Below, piece by piece: positions 1-7,046 of a stretch of 30,708 nucleotides of DNA. The stretch lies in assembly GCA_039914895.1 (NCBI GenBank), contig JBDSOJ010000161.1:1-30708 (forward strand), in the 5' to 3' direction. The position numbers and the translations under genes were made by a program. The notes beneath the pieces were generated by a model, which saw only the letters and a list, made by a program, of their open reading frames with translations, made no database searches and was not told the origin of the DNA. Source of the stretch: Gaiellasilicea sp039914895 (GTDB taxonomy: Bacteria > Actinomycetota > Thermoleophilia > Gaiellales > Gaiellaceae). The number at the start of each line of letters is the position of its first letter. The first letter of the stretch is position 1.

Positions 1-2
1 AC

Positions 3-1004
3 GACCACGTCTGGGGGCGCGGCGCGCTCGACATGAAGAACCAGGTCGCGGCGAGCGCGGTCGCGATCGCCTCGCTCGCGCGCGATGGGTTCACGCCGCC
101 CGGAGATCTCGTCTTCGTCGCCGCCGCCGACGAGGAGGTCGGCGACAACTACGGCCTGCAGTGGCTCTGCGAGCACCATCCCGACGCGGTGCGCGTCGAC
201 TACGCCCTCAACGAGGGCGGCGGCGATCGGGTCGAGCTCGGCGGGCGCGCCTTCTATCTCTGCGCGGCCGCCGAGAAGATGAGCTCGCCGTTCCGGCTGA
301 CGGTGCACGGCCGCAGCGGCCACGCGTCGATGCCCGGGATCGCCGACAACGCGCTCGTCAAGGCGGCGCCGCTGATCGAGAAGCTCGCCGCCTACCGGCC
401 GCAGCCGTCGATCGGGCCTGAGGTCGCCGGCTTCCTCGACGCCGTGCTCGGCGAGCAGCCGCCTCCTGGCGAGGTGCTCGCCCGGCTCGCAGAGGTCGAC
501 CGGCTCGCCGTCGAGACGATCGAGCCGCTCCTCTCCTTCACCCTGTCGCCGACGATGATCCAGGCGTCGGAGCGACGGAACGTGATCCCCGGCACGGTCG
601 AGCTCACGGTCGACCGGCGGCTGCTGCCGGGCCAGACCCCCGATGAGGTCGACCCGATCGTCCGCTCGATCCTCGGCGCCGGCGACCACTACGAGCTGGA
701 GACGATCGAGCGCTTCGGCGGGACGCGCTCGCCGCTCGACACGCCGCTCTGGCAGACGATCGCCGACTGGGTCGAGGCGACGGAGCCGGGCGCGAAGCTG
801 GCCCCGCTCTGCTGCTCCGGCTTCACCGACTCCCACTGGCTGCGGGAGGCGTTCGGCACCGTCGCGTACGGCTTCTTCCCGATGCGGACGATGAGCGCGG
901 AGCTGGCGGCACGGCTGATGCACTCCGCCGACGAGCGGACGCACGTCGATGACCTCGGCCTCGGCGTCGAGTTCCTCCGCGCCGCCGCCCGCTCACTCTC
1001 GTAG
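3..1004 (+). CDS. M20 family metallopeptidase, 5' end cut off by window
   Basis: Zinc-dependent amidohydrolase or peptidase of the M20/M25/M40 family; the substrate cannot be told from sequence. The reading frame is open from base 3 and the residues before the first ATG (base 33) already spell the family motif GRGALDMK, whose Asp bridges the two metals, so the true start lies left of the window. Further signature elements follow: the DEE of AAADEEVGDN (catalytic Glu and metal ligand), NEGGG, the GHASMP stretch of the dimerisation lid domain, and a late HSADERTHVDD segment supplying the final His ligand. About 100 N-terminal residues are missing compared with the usual 430 or so. The stop is 2 bases before pabB, so the genes are probably co-transcribed. 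Family assignment is firm; function is open. Confidence 0.9.
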   Translation, partial: DHVWGRGALDMKNQVAASAVAIASLARDGFTPPGDLVFVAAADEEVGDNYGLQWLCEHHPDAVRVDYALNEGGGDRVELGGRAFYLCAAAEKMSSPFRLTVHGRSGHASMPGIADNALVKAAPLIEKLAAYRPQPSIGPEVAGFLDAVLGEQPPPGEVLARLAEVDRLAVETIEPLLSFTLSPTMIQASERRNVIPGTVELTVDRRLLPGQTPDEVDPIVRSILGAGDHYELETIERFGGTRSPLDTPLWQTIADWVEATEPGAKLAPLCCSGFTDSHWLREAFGTVAYGFFPMRTMSAELAARLMHSADERTHVDDLGLGVEFLRAAARSLS

Positions 1005-1006
1005 GC

Positions 1007-2044
1007 ATGCTCGAACTGCGCTCGCCCGACGACGCGTTCGAGCAGATCGAGGCGTACCTGCGCGAGCGCGGCTTCTTCGCGCCCGGCGGTGAGGAGCTGG
1101 AGGCGGAGCTCTACCTCGGCTACGGGCTCTCGGCGCCGCTGCGACGGACGAGCGCGCCGGCACCACCCGAGCCGTGCCGTCTGCCGCTAGCCGCGGTGCG
1201 GGTGCGCGGACCGGAGCGTGTGTTTCAGAAACACAAGCTCCCCACGATCGGCTTGTGGCAGCGGTCGTGGGCCGATTCAGACTACGCCGGAGCGGTCGAG
1301 TCCGTGCGCGAGGCGATCGGCCGCGGCGACGTCTACCAGGTCAATCTCGTCCAGCATCTGACCGCGGATCTCGACGGTGACGCGGCCATGCTGGCTCCAA
1401 GCCTCGCCGCCTTCGGGCCGCGGGTGCAGACCGGCGAGGGCTGGGCGATCGTCTCCGCCTCGCCGGAGCTGTTCCTCGCCCGCCGCGACCGGCGGGTCTG
1501 GACGTCGCCGATCAAGGGGACGCGGCCGCTCGGCGAGCACGTCGAGGGCGAGAAGGACGCGGCGGAACACGTGATGATCGTCGACCTCGAGCGCAACGAT
1601 CTCTCCCGTGTCTGCGAGCCCGGCTCGGTGCGGTGGCCGGAGCTGATGGCCGAGCGGGAGCTCGCGGGTGTCACGCACCTCGTCTCGACGGTCGAAGGGA
1701 CGCTGCGCGAGCAGGTTGGGCTGGCGGAGCTGCTCGCCGCCACGTTCCCCGGCGGCTCGGTCACAGGCGCCCCGAAGATCGCCGCCCTCGACCTGATCGC
1801 GGCGCTGGAGCCGGTCGGCCGCGGCGCCTCGATGGGCGCGCTCGGCGTCGTCCGCGGCAACGGCGACCTCGACCTGGCGCTGACGATCCGGACGTTCGCG
1901 ATCGCCGGCGGCCGGATTCACCTCTGGGTCGGCGGCGGTATCGTCTGGGACTCGGAGCCGGAGGCGGAGATCGAGGAGTCGTGGACGAAGGCCCGGCCCC
2001 TGCTCACGGCGATCGGCGCGCCCGTGGAGGTGGCGTCGCGGTGA
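1007..2044 (+). CDS. pabB: Aminodeoxychorismate synthase component I (PabB)
   Basis: Chorismate-binding enzyme that aminates chorismate to 4-amino-4-deoxychorismate for p-aminobenzoate and folate. The 345-residue protein keeps the whole catalytic domain: GDVYQVNL, SPELFL, SPIKGTRP, the acidic DLERNDLSRVC helix and FPGGSVTGAPK. The Lys of PIKGT (K170) separates PabB from anthranilate synthase TrpE, which has Ala there; in E. coli PabB this Lys is catalytic. It is shorter than E. coli PabB (about 450) because the N-terminal subdomain is reduced. No glutaminase partner (PabA) lies in the window, so ammonia must come from a protein encoded elsewhere. The stop overlaps the next start as GTGA, and pabC follows, which supports the pathway call. 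Confidence 0.9.
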   Translation: MLELRSPDDAFEQIEAYLRERGFFAPGGEELEAELYLGYGLSAPLRRTSAPAPPEPCRLPLAAVRVRGPERVFQKHKLPTIGLWQRSWADSDYAGAVESVREAIGRGDVYQVNLVQHLTADLDGDAAMLAPSLAAFGPRVQTGEGWAIVSASPELFLARRDRRVWTSPIKGTRPLGEHVEGEKDAAEHVMIVDLERNDLSRVCEPGSVRWPELMAERELAGVTHLVSTVEGTLREQVGLAELLAATFPGGSVTGAPKIAALDLIAALEPVGRGASMGALGVVRGNGDLDLALTIRTFAIAGGRIHLWVGGGIVWDSEPEAEIEESWTKARPLLTAIGAPVEVASR

Positions 2045-2865
2045 ATCTGCTCGCCGTGGCGGTCGGAGGACGGGGCGTCGTCGACCCCGCCGAGCCGGTG
2101 CTCCGCGCCGACGACGAGGCGCTTCTGCGCGGCCGCGCCGCCTTCGAGACGATCCGCGTCTATGACGGAAGGCCATTCAAGCTCGCGGAGCACCTCGAGC
2201 GCCTCGCCGGCTCGGCCGAACGGATCGGGCTACCCGAGGTGAACCGGCTCGAGCTGGAGGAGCTCGCCCGCCAGGCGCTCGACGCCGCCGCGACCCCCGA
2301 CGCCGTCCTCCGCCTCTACTGGACGCCGACGCCGGTCGCGCTCGCCCTCGTCAGCGAGCTGGGCAACCACTACGACGGGCTGCGGGCGCGCGGGCAGCGC
2401 CTGATCTCGCTCCGGGGCGTGCGGGCCGAGGAGCCGTGGCTGCTGCCAGGCGTCAAGTCGACGAGCTACGCGGTCAACATGGCCGCGGAGGACGAGGCCA
2501 AGCGGCGCGGCGCCGACGACGCCGTCTTCGTCGACCGGGAGGGGACGGTGCTTGAAGGGCCGACCACGAACGTCTGGTGGCGGCACGACCGCACCCTCTA
2601 CACGCCTTCGCTCGACCTCGGGATCCTCGCGGGCGTCACGCGCGCCACGGTGCTCGAGCTCGCAGGCGGCGCCGGCTACGCGGTCGAGGAGGGGCATTAC
2701 GGCCTAGCCGAGCTGCTCGCGGCCGACGAGGCGTTCACGTCCTCCTCGGTGCGCGAGGTGATGCCCGTGACCGAGCTGGACGAGGCGACGATCGCGCGCG
2801 GCCCAGCGGCGGATCGGCTCCAGGCCGCATTGAGACGCTCCGCCGAGGCTACGCTGCCCGCATGA
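2041..2865 (+). CDS. pabC: Aminodeoxychorismate lyase / class IV aminotransferase (PabC-like)
   Basis: PLP enzyme of fold-type IV, expected to release pyruvate from aminodeoxychorismate to give p-aminobenzoate. I start it at the GTG at 2041, which overlaps the pabB stop (GTGA); the frame is open further left but that part is the shadow of pabB. The 274-residue protein has RGRAAFETIRVYDGRPFKLAEHLERL near the N terminus in pieces typical of the family, the Schiff-base Lys in GVKSTSY (K139), the EGPTTNVWW motif and the cofactor-phosphate segment GILAGVTRATVLEL. Sequence alone does not separate it from a branched-chain or D-amino acid aminotransferase; direct coupling to pabB is the main reason to prefer PabC. 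It overlaps the following gene by ATGA. Confidence 0.85.
   Translation: MNLLAVAVGGRGVVDPAEPVLRADDEALLRGRAAFETIRVYDGRPFKLAEHLERLAGSAERIGLPEVNRLELEELARQALDAAATPDAVLRLYWTPTPVALALVSELGNHYDGLRARGQRLISLRGVRAEEPWLLPGVKSTSYAVNMAAEDEAKRRGADDAVFVDREGTVLEGPTTNVWWRHDRTLYTPSLDLGILAGVTRATVLELAGGAGYAVEEGHYGLAELLAADEAFTSSSVREVMPVTELDEATIARGPAADRLQAALRRSAEATLPA
2850..2855 (+). promoter_or_regulatory. Putative -10 element for a leaderless DUF1385 mRNA
   Basis: TACGCT ends 6 bases before the ATG at 2862, the spacing seen at nine other starts in this window. It lies inside pabC, so it would be an internal promoter. No clear -35 is visible; a TTGAGA at 2830-2835 is too close (14 bases). Confidence 0.4.
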
Positions 2866-3650
2866 GCAAGAAGATTCGTCTCGGCGGGATGGCGCTCTCG
2901 AACGGCGTGCTCGTCCACGGACCCACCTCCTGGGCGTGCGCGATCCGAACCGACGACGGCGAGATCGAGGTGGCGTCGGCGAGCAAGCGGTTGTTCGCGC
3001 CGGGAATCCAGCAGCCGTTCCTACGCGGCCCGCTGCGGATCGCGGAGTCGTTCGCGATCATCCCCGAGCTGCGCCGGAAGCTGCCGCAGGCGCGGCTGCC
3101 CTTCGAGCGCCCGTCCGTGCTCGCAGCCACGCTCGCGAGCGCGATCACGGTCCAGGCCGTCCGCCGTTCTCCGAAGCTCGGCGAGGCTGCGCGCGAGCTG
3201 CTCTCCGGAGCGCTCTCGCTCGTGCCGGCTGTGCTGGCGCTGCGTGGCGGCGAGCTCGCCGCGTACCACGGCGCCGAGCACGTCTCGATCGGGACGTACG
3301 AGCACGGTGAAAAGCGCGCGAAGGAGCACGAGCGCTGCGGCTCGCATCTGATCGGCCCGCTGCTCGCCGCCTCCGCGGTCGGCAACGTCCTCGCCTCGCG
3401 CGCGCCGGCTCGCCTGCGCGGCCCGGCGAGGACGGCGAGCTCGGTCGGAGCCGTCGGCGTCGCCGTCGAGGTGTTCGCCTGGATGACGAAGCATCCGCGC
3501 CACCCGCTGGCAAAGATGCTCGCGCGGCCGGGTCACGAGCTGCAGCATCGGCTCGCCACCGCCGAGCCCTCGCCGGAGCAGCTGGAGGTCGCCGAGGCCG
3601 CGCTCGGCGCCTGTCTGGAGCTGGAGCATGGCGACCGAGCAGGAAGCTAA
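2862..3650 (+). CDS. DUF1385 family protein (YqhQ-like)
   Basis: A 262-residue member of the DUF1385 family, found in Firmicutes (YqhQ), Chloroflexi and Actinobacteria, with no established biochemical function. Visible hallmarks are the N-terminal GGMALSNGVLVHGP and SWACAIR, a hydrophobic middle part around LLSGALSLVPAVLALRGGEL, then YHGAEHVSIGTYEHGE and the ERCGSH motif, all in the family's order. The start is the ATG that overlaps the pabC stop (ATGA); a -10-like hexamer 6 bases upstream suggests it can also be transcribed on its own. The last 23 bases overlap the nicotinate phosphoribosyltransferase gene. The protein is probably membrane-associated, judging by the hydrophobic segments. Confidence 0.82.
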   Translation: MSKKIRLGGMALSNGVLVHGPTSWACAIRTDDGEIEVASASKRLFAPGIQQPFLRGPLRIAESFAIIPELRRKLPQARLPFERPSVLAATLASAITVQAVRRSPKLGEAARELLSGALSLVPAVLALRGGELAAYHGAEHVSIGTYEHGEKRAKEHERCGSHLIGPLLAASAVGNVLASRAPARLRGPARTASSVGAVGVAVEVFAWMTKHPRHPLAKMLARPGHELQHRLATAEPSPEQLEVAEAALGACLELEHGDRAGS

Positions 3651-4716
3651 GCCGCGGCGCTTACCGCCCGAGATCTTCGACCTCCCCGTCGAGAAGATGC
3701 GGGAGGGCTACTACACCGACGCGTACTTCAATCACACGCGCGAGACGCTCCTCCAGGACGGCCGCCATCCGCGCGTCGTGATGCAGGTCTTCCAGCGCAA
3801 CCTGGCGATGCTCGGCGGCGTCGACGAGGCGATCGCGATCCTCAAGCTCTGCTCGGACGACTGGGACGCCCTCACCGTCCACGCGCTCCACGACGGCGAT
3901 CGGGTCGAGCCGTGGGAGACGGCGATGACGATCGAAGGGGACTACACCCTCTTTGCGCATCTCGAGACCGTCTATCTCGGCGTCCTGACCCGCCGGACGC
4001 TGATCACGACGAACACCGCCCGAGTGGTCGAGGCCGCGAACGGCAAGCCGATCATCTTCATGCCGGCGCGCCACGACCACCACCGCGTCCAGACCGGCGA
4101 CGGGTACGCGGCCTACGTCGCGGGGGCGATGATCGGCGCCGAGATCGGCGTCACCTCGGACGCGCAGGCGTCGTGGTGGGGTGGCCGCGGCGTCGGCACC
4201 GTCCCGCACGCGCTGATCGCCTCCTACGGCGGCAACACCGTCCTCGCGGCGACGAAGTTCGCCGAGTGGGCGAGCGAGGACATGAACATCGTCGTCCTCG
4301 TCGACTTCGAGAACGACTCGGTCGGGACGGCGCTCGACGTCGCGCGGGCGCTCGGGCCGCGGCTCTGGGGCGTCCGGCTCGACACGTCCGGGCAGCTCGT
4401 CGACCGCTCCCTCTGGAACGAGATGGGCGACTTCGATCCTCGCGGCGTCAACGAGCGCCTCGTCCGAAAGGTGCGGGACGCGCTCGACGCTGACGGCTTC
4501 GAGCGGGTGAAGATCGTCGCCTCCGGCGGCTTCACGGTCGACAAGATCGAGGAGTTCGAGCGGAAAGGCGTGCCCGTGGACGCGTACGGGATCGGCTCGT
4601 CGCTGATCCGCGGCCAGAACGACTTCACCGCCGACATCGTGATGACCGACGGGCGACCCTCGGCGAAGGTCGGACGGCGCTACAGACCGAACGAGCGGCT
4701 CGAGCTCGTCAGCTAA
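3628..4716 (+). CDS. pncB: Nicotinate phosphoribosyltransferase
   Basis: Converts nicotinate plus PRPP (with ATP) to nicotinate mononucleotide, the committed step of Preiss-Handler NAD salvage in the cytoplasm. The 362-residue protein belongs to the shorter bacterial/archaeal form of the family. Recognisable parts are the EGYYTDAYF start, a conserved EGDYTLFAHLETVYLGVL helix, MPARHDHH, the GTVPHALI stretch, VRLDTSGQL, ASGGFTVDKI and YGIGSSLIRG, the last three lining the phosphoribosyl site of the type II PRTase barrel. The ATG lies inside the end of the DUF1385 gene (23-base overlap). The TAA stop overlaps the terminal TAG of the convergent minus-strand frame (CTAA). A nicotinamidase-type gene 1.3 kb downstream would supply its substrate. 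Confidence 0.9.
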   Translation: MATEQEAKPRRLPPEIFDLPVEKMREGYYTDAYFNHTRETLLQDGRHPRVVMQVFQRNLAMLGGVDEAIAILKLCSDDWDALTVHALHDGDRVEPWETAMTIEGDYTLFAHLETVYLGVLTRRTLITTNTARVVEAANGKPIIFMPARHDHHRVQTGDGYAAYVAGAMIGAEIGVTSDAQASWWGGRGVGTVPHALIASYGGNTVLAATKFAEWASEDMNIVVLVDFENDSVGTALDVARALGPRLWGVRLDTSGQLVDRSLWNEMGDFDPRGVNERLVRKVRDALDADGFERVKIVASGGFTVDKIEEFERKGVPVDAYGIGSSLIRGQNDFTADIVMTDGRPSAKVGRRYRPNERLELVS

Positions 4717-5267
4717 GGCTCCAGCTCCGGCGTCGTGACGGTCGGCACCGTGATGAGCGGCGCGAGCCCCGGGCGCGCGACGGAACGCGTTCCGGGATCG
4801 AAATACCGGATCGGGAAGGAGTTGAACAAGACCGTGCCGTCCGCCGCCTCGAGCACGCGCCTGTCGACGTCCTCCGACCCGGTCGCGAGGTCGAGCGGAG
4901 CGCCCGAGTCGGTGTAGAGAAGCACGTCGAAGAGCAGCTTTCCCTCGCGTGAGTACGGGTAGACGTTCCGAACCGGGACGCCGTCGACCGCAAGCCCGGG
5001 CGTCGTCGGCACCGCGTACACGGACGAGACAGAGCGGAGTCCGTCCAGCGCGTTCGGGACGACCGGTACGAGCGCCAGCACGAGGAACGCGTTGGCGGCG
5101 GTGACGGTGCGGCGCAGCGTCTCCGAGCCCCGCCTCGTCCGACAGCCGAGCCAAATCGAGGCCGGGGCCGCGAGCGCCAACATGAGCACGTTCGTGTCGA
5201 TCGCCCCAGTCTGAGAGCTCCCGCGTCCGAGCGGCTCGATGCTGCCGGTGCTCGCCAGCGAGAACAA
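4713..5267 (-). CDS. C-terminal fragment of the HAAS membrane protein, possible separate product
   Basis: Open part after the second TAG. The only start near its beginning is a TTG at 5267, without a visible ribosome binding site, so separate translation is doubtful. The 184 residues hold two hydrophobic segments (VLMLALAAPASIWLG and AFLVLALVPVVPNAL) and then a soluble domain with NVYPYSREGKLL and VLLYTDSGAPLDL. That domain resembles the extracytoplasmic part of PadR-linked HAAS proteins. The stop shares three bases with the convergent nicotinate phosphoribosyltransferase stop. I list it because a gene caller would report it; I believe it is part of the broken gene described for 4713-5609. 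Confidence 0.4.
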   Translation of the reverse strand: MFSLASTGSIEPLGRGSSQTGAIDTNVLMLALAAPASIWLGCRTRRGSETLRRTVTAANAFLVLALVPVVPNALDGLRSVSSVYAVPTTPGLAVDGVPVRNVYPYSREGKLLFDVLLYTDSGAPLDLATGSEDVDRRVLEAADGTVLFNSFPIRYFDPGTRSVARPGLAPLITVPTVTTPELEP

Positions 5268-5405
5268 CGCAACGGCGACCTAGGCGCGTGCCGCCCACCA
5301 AATCGGCGCGAGCTCGTGCGCCACGGCGCGCCAGGACGCCGCGCGCTCGGAGGAGACCCACGTCCGCAACGCGTCGAGCGGCGACGGCTGCGGCGCCGCG
5401 GGAGC

Positions 5406-5609
5406 CTACAGGGACAGGCCGGCCGCCTCGCGCAGCTCGGCCGCGAATTCCTGCGGCGAGAGCGCCGGCGGCTGGCCGGACTCGAGCAGCGAGGCCCCGA
5501 CGTCCGCGACGAGGTCGTCGCGCTCCTCGGCGGGCAGGTCGGCGAGCTTGGCGCGGACGGCGTCCAGGTACACCGCCACGTCCGGCTGCTCGAGCGTCGT
5601 CCCGTTCAC
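5406..5609 (-). CDS. HAAS signalling-domain fragment, 67 residues
   Basis: N-terminal part of the interrupted gene, from the GTG at 5609 (GTGA overlap with the padR stop) to the first TAG. It is a nearly complete HAAS/DUF1700-type helical domain: YLDAVRAKLADLPAEERDDLV in pieces, then SPQEFAAELREAAGL. HAAS domains are known to accompany PadR regulators and are thought to link them to a membrane sensor. If translated, this fragment would be a soluble HAAS domain without membrane anchor. Whether it is stable or functional cannot be told. Confidence 0.55.
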   Translation of the reverse strand: MNGTTLEQPDVAVYLDAVRAKLADLPAEERDDLVADVGASLLESGQPPALSPQEFAAELREAAGLSL

Positions 5610-5941
5610 ACCGTTACCTCCAGTCGATGTTCGAGCAAGGTCGTGAGCGTGCGGTTGAAGTCCGCCCAGGTCTCGCGCGCGTCGCCCAGTTGCTCGCGAC
5701 CGCGATCGGTGATCCCGTAGTAGCGCCGGTGCGGCCCCTCGTCCGAGGGCATCACGTACGAGGTGAGCGCACCACCCTTGTAGAGGCGGCGCAGCGTCCC
5801 GTAGACCGAGGCGTCACCGACGTCGGCCAGACCCCCTGCCCGCAAGCGGCGCAGGACGTCGTAGCCGTAGCCGTCCTGCTCGGCGACGACGGCGAGGACG
5901 GCCGCGTCGAGGGTTCCGCGCAGAAGCTGGCTCCGATCCAT
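5606..5941 (-). CDS. PadR family transcriptional regulator
   Basis: Winged-helix repressor of 111 residues, the usual size of the short PadR subfamily. The start MDRSQLLRGTLDAAVLAVV followed by GYGYDVLRRL and VGDASVYGTLRRLYKGGAL is the PadR DNA-binding domain, and RRYYGITDRGREQL is the wing. The C-terminal helix (WADFNRTLTTLL) should form the dimer. I chose the ATG at 5941 because the sequence before it holds a strong promoter whose predicted transcription start is that ATG. The gene overlaps the HAAS gene (GTGA). An inverted repeat covering the promoter suggests self-repression, as is common for PadR proteins. The ligand is unknown. If the HAAS gene is dead, PadR may have lost its partner. 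Confidence 0.9.
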   Translation of the reverse strand: MDRSQLLRGTLDAAVLAVVAEQDGYGYDVLRRLRAGGLADVGDASVYGTLRRLYKGGALTSYVMPSDEGPHRRYYGITDRGREQLGDARETWADFNRTLTTLLEHRLEVTV

Positions 5942-5948
5942 GCGATCG

Positions 5949-5977
5949 ATACTACTACGCGTTGCGCAGTAGTACAA
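5949..5977 (-). promoter_or_regulatory. padR promoter, probably leaderless
   Basis: On the minus strand a -35 TTGTAC (5972-5977) and a -10 TAGTAT (5949-5954) are separated by exactly 17 bases, and 7 further bases lead to the padR ATG at 5941. Transcription would therefore begin at or next to the A of ATG, and no Shine-Dalgarno sequence is present. Confidence 0.65.
5950..5974. promoter_or_regulatory. Inverted repeat, likely PadR operator
   Basis: TACTACT (5950-5956) and AGTAGTA (5968-5974) form a perfect 7-base inverted repeat around an 11-base centre. It covers the -10 and the whole spacer of the padR promoter, so a bound dimer would block RNA polymerase. PadR proteins are known to bind such dyads at their own promoters; binding here is inferred. 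Confidence 0.6.
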
Positions 5978-5985
5978 TTCGCACG

Positions 5986-7029
5986 CTAGCTGGAGATCGA
6001 CAGCGCTTCGCCCACGACTCCCGGCCACTCGGCCAGGGGCTGATCCGACCGGACGAGGTGCGCGCCGGACCCGGCGAAGCCCGCGAAGTGCCCGTCGGCC
6101 TCGTCGGTGTAGTCGACCGAGCCGGGGACGACGACGGACGAGGTGCAGTCCTCGAGCAGGTAGACCTTCTCCTCGAGGCCGCGCTCCTGCACGTTCGGGT
6201 CGGCGAGCAGATCCGCGATCGTCCAGGCGACGCAGTGGCTCTTCGCCTCGCCGGCGATCATGACCGCGTCGTACTGGAGCAGCCGCTCGATCAGCGGCTG
6301 GTTGCGCTTCCCCAGCGGCTCGCCCTCGGGGTCGTACTCGACCTCCGGGCCGAACATCGAGTAGTGCTCGGTCAGCGGTTTGTCGCCCTTCGGCTGGAAG
6401 TCGAGCCGCGCATGGCGGACGATCGAGTGGAAGAAGAGCGCCTCCTCGACCGCGGCGACGAGCGCGTAGCCGATCCCGCCGAGCATGGCGTGGAAGGGCC
6501 AGACGGTGAGGCTGTACTTGCCCCCCTCCTCGAGCGTGCTGGTGTAGTGGCGCAGGTGCTGCTCGGCGTAGTGGGGATCGAGCCCGAGTCCAGAGGCGGC
6601 AAGCGGATCGATCCGCCAGCGCCCGACCTCGACGTCGGCCGCCGTCACCTGCGTCAGCGGTTCGGGCGCGCGACCCTCGTCGTCGACGAGCAGCACGCGG
6701 TGGAAGATCTGCAGCGCCTGATGGGTGTCGAGCGTCGGCACGATCAGAGTCAGCGAGCCGAGGTTCGAGTAGACGAACTCGCAGAGGCGACGCGAGTCGT
6801 CGAGCGCCCCCGTGCCGGAGCGGCCGGCGACGAAGAGCTCGAATCCAGGCGTGCAGAATGTGTTCTGCATGTCGACGACGACGAGCGCGATCCGGAAGCG
6901 ATCGTCCGCCGCGGGCTGTAACGCGTGCTCGGCCCGCCACCGCACGGCGTCCTCGAAGCGGGCCGCATAGTCGACGCGCCACACCTCGCCGACCCTGTCC
7001 GGATCCCAGTGAGGAGGCAGCGGCAACAC
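5986..7029 (-). CDS. pncA: Nicotinamidase-type cysteine hydrolase
   Basis: Isochorismatase-superfamily hydrolase that probably deamidates nicotinamide to nicotinate. The catalytic triad is visible as Asp in VVDMQNTFC, Lys in FQPKGDKP and Cys in EAKSHCVAWT (C266). The nicotinamidase metal site is also present: Asp and His in LDTHQALQ and His in WPFHAMLGG, a pattern that favours nicotinamidase over isochorismatase. The 347 residues exceed the common 180-220; the extra length is an N-terminal extension and inserts between the motifs. I start at the GTG at 7029, since a -10 hexamer lies 6 bases before it; the frame stays open into the divergent methyltransferase gene but that part looks non-coding. 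Nicotinate phosphoribosyltransferase at 3628-4716 would use the product. Confidence 0.75.
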   Translation of the reverse strand: MLPLPPHWDPDRVGEVWRVDYAARFEDAVRWRAEHALQPAADDRFRIALVVVDMQNTFCTPGFELFVAGRSGTGALDDSRRLCEFVYSNLGSLTLIVPTLDTHQALQIFHRVLLVDDEGRAPEPLTQVTAADVEVGRWRIDPLAASGLGLDPHYAEQHLRHYTSTLEEGGKYSLTVWPFHAMLGGIGYALVAAVEEALFFHSIVRHARLDFQPKGDKPLTEHYSMFGPEVEYDPEGEPLGKRNQPLIERLLQYDAVMIAGEAKSHCVAWTIADLLADPNVQERGLEEKVYLLEDCTSSVVVPGSVDYTDEADGHFAGFAGSGAHLVRSDQPLAEWPGVVGEALSISS

Positions 7030-7034
7030 GGCAG

Positions 7035-7041
7035 TAGTGTA
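7035..7041. promoter_or_regulatory. Back-to-back overlapping -10 elements of two divergent leaderless genes
   Basis: Plus strand TAGTGT (7035-7040) is followed by 6 bases and the GTG at 7047. Minus strand TACACT (7036-7041) is followed by 6 bases and the GTG at 7029. The two hexamers share five bases, so polymerase cannot occupy both at once. Confidence 0.55.
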
Positions 7042-7046
7042 GGAAC

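Larger units (their letters stand above)
4713..5609 (-). pseudogene. HAAS-domain membrane protein gene interrupted by two in-frame TAG codons
   Basis: One uninterrupted phase runs 299 codons from the GTG at 5609 to the TAG at 4713-4715, broken only by TAG at 5406-5408 and at 5280-5282. Both distances are multiples of three, and all three parts read like one protein. They are an N-terminal HAAS domain (YLDAVRAKLADLPAEERDD), a linker with LRTWVSSERAASWRAVAHELAP then WWAARA, and two membrane segments. The C-terminal domain has NVYPYSREGKLLFDVLLYT and FNSFPIRYF, as in PadR-linked actinobacterial HAAS proteins of about 300 residues. From memory of that family, WWAARA is usually followed by Tyr, so the second TAG may derive from TAC or TAT. 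It overlaps padR by GTGA. Reading it as a nonsense-mutated gene is inference; sequence error, readthrough or re-initiation are alternatives. Confidence 0.7.

Noticed and set aside
2830..2855. TTGAGA as -35 of the promoter inside pabC
   Set aside because: The 14-base spacing to TACGCT is too short for a normal sigma-70 promoter.
3661..5361. 566-codon minus-strand frame spanning pncB and the HAAS region
   Set aside because: It is antisense to pncB and out of phase with the HAAS protein; no domain is visible.
4713..5609. Pyrrolysine or general amber recoding as the explanation of the two TAG codons
   Set aside because: TAG ends several clearly complete genes here (for example methyltransferase, nuoI, nuoL and nuoN), so the codon is used as a stop.
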